Positions 63,682-64,000 of a stretch of 64,000 bases of DNA are shown here, piece after piece (positions within the stretch are counted from its first letter, which is position 1; each line of letters opens with the position of its first letter). The DNA lies in NCBI GenBank assembly GCA_016868855.1, contig VGFP01000002.1, positions 124,001 to 188,000 on the forward strand, in the 5' to 3' direction. Made by a program: the position numbers and the translations under genes. The stretch is from Bacteroidota bacterium. GTDB taxonomy: Bacteria; Bacteroidota; Bacteroidia; Chitinophagales; Chitinophagaceae. Under the pieces are notes generated by a model. It was given only the letters and a program-made list of their open reading frames with translations, was not told where the DNA came from and searched no databases.

Positions 63682-63756
63682 CGGGGCGTAGCGTAGCCCG
63701 GTTATCGCGCCTGGTTTGGGACCAGGAGGTCGCAAGTTCGAATCTTGCCGCCCCGA
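63682..63756 (+). tRNA. tRNA-Pro (anticodon UGG)
   Basis: Acceptor stem CGGGGCG/CGCCCCG, anticodon stem-loop CCTGG-TTTGGGA-CCAGG (anticodon TGG), T-arm GCAAG-TTCGAAT-CTTGC and discriminator A. It is 15 bp after tRNA-Ser and probably cotranscribed. Confidence 0.95.
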
Positions 63757-63760
63757 CAAT

Positions 63761-63787
63761 AAAAGCTGGCACATTGTGCTGGCTTTT
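63761..63787 (+). terminator. rho-independent terminator after tRNA-Pro
   Basis: AAAAGCTGGCACA and TGTGCTGGCTTTT form a stem with two G-T wobbles, followed by further T. It ends the tRNA-Ser/tRNA-Pro transcript. Confidence 0.8.
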
Positions 63788-63952
63788 TTATTGTACTGAT
63801 TTTATGCATGCATGAAAATCAATCCATTAAATGCCATCAAGCCTTCAGAGTGTTGGCTCTTTGTTATAGATGTCCTTTATAAAGCGAATGTTATTTCACT
63901 GGTCTCAAATTCTGTCTTTCAAAGTTTATACTTACATTGAAAAAAATTATCC

Positions 63953-64000
63953 ATGAACAGGAGATTGCTGTTTGTCATCCCCGTCTTGTTGTGCACATTG
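63953..64000 (+). CDS. start of an exported protein, cut by the window edge
   Basis: Only 16 codons are visible (MNRRLLFVIPVLLCTL). They look like a signal peptide: basic N terminus then a hydrophobic core, with a Cys that could be part of a lipobox. The product cannot be identified. The 165-bp gap before it holds no other gene or clear promoter that I can see. Confidence 0.5.
   Translation, partial: MNRRLLFVIPVLLCTL

Noticed and set aside
1-64000. Phage, insertion sequence, CRISPR or defence island
   Set aside because: No transposase, integrase, repeat-spacer array or defence-type gene is seen; gene content is core-like throughout.

Overview
The window reads as a chromosomal segment of a Bacteroidota bacterium, most likely Chitinophagales/Chitinophagaceae-like, at moderate GC. 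The clade evidence is the LpxC-FabZ fusion, the type IX secretion regulator PorX, DUF4293, DUF3127 and DUF6427-type proteins, a TonB receptor paired with a small lipoprotein, two adjacent clpP genes, and promoter-like TAnnTTTG elements with no consistent Shine-Dalgarno sequence. No phage, insertion sequence, integron, CRISPR array or obvious transferred island is visible. The content is almost entirely core housekeeping. Genes are very tightly packed: no intergenic gap exceeds about 250 bp, and several convergent pairs abut or overlap.

Layout. 1-6 kb: the end of a secreted M28 peptidase, an RsmI-like methylase, an EI24 membrane protein, a DASS anion transporter, upp and anmK. 6-10 kb: a Tat-exported sugar isomerase-like protein, uvrA and an ECF sigma factor. 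10.5-16 kb: DsbD plus a separate DsbD N-domain protein, purQ, a DUF6427-type membrane protein and an unknown secreted protein. 16-18.8 kb: a Kup potassium transporter and DUF4293. 18.8-25.3 kb: glyA, an unusual ABC ATPase and the lipid A block lpxA-lpxC/fabZ-lpxD with an HD phosphohydrolase. 25.4-29.1 kb: porX, a small conserved protein, an MBL hydrolase and a helix-hairpin-helix protein broken by an in-frame TGA. 29-33.5 kb: a small helical protein, clpX, clpP2, clpP1, trigger factor and tRNA-Leu. 33.4-38.5 kb: a bifunctional Rel, purA, a highly charged protein and a lytic transglycosylase. 38.5-45.7 kb: gatA, tatA, rplS, rny, zapA, a small T9SS-tail-like protein, a coiled-coil protein and pheT. 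45.9-50.5 kb: dnaB, rsmE, pyrD and a thiolase. 50.5-58 kb: a TonB receptor and lipoprotein pair, DUF2721, an MsbA-like exporter and a NatAB-like ABC transporter. 58-62 kb: a FAD dehydrogenase, DUF3127 and a 5'-nucleotidase split into two exported proteins. 62-64 kb: dnaA, tRNA-Ser, tRNA-Pro and the first codons of an exported protein.

Working together. Several blocks form coherent pathways: outer-membrane lipid A synthesis, ClpXP proteolysis with trigger factor, periplasmic thiol reduction, and replication and cell division (dnaA, dnaB, zapA). The tatA gene sits in the same window as two proteins with twin-arginine leaders. PorX implies that the genome also encodes a type IX secretion system elsewhere.

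I found no clear-cut new multi-gene system. The points most worth a second look are the nonsense codon in the helix-hairpin-helix gene, a set of promoters placed so close to start codons that the mRNAs look leaderless, a free-standing T9SS-tail-like protein without a leader, an lpxA-linked ABC ATPase lacking its Q-loop Gln and switch His, a DsbD whose redox N-domain appears to be supplied by a neighbouring gene, and a 14-bp repeat inserted in a FAD dehydrogenase gene.
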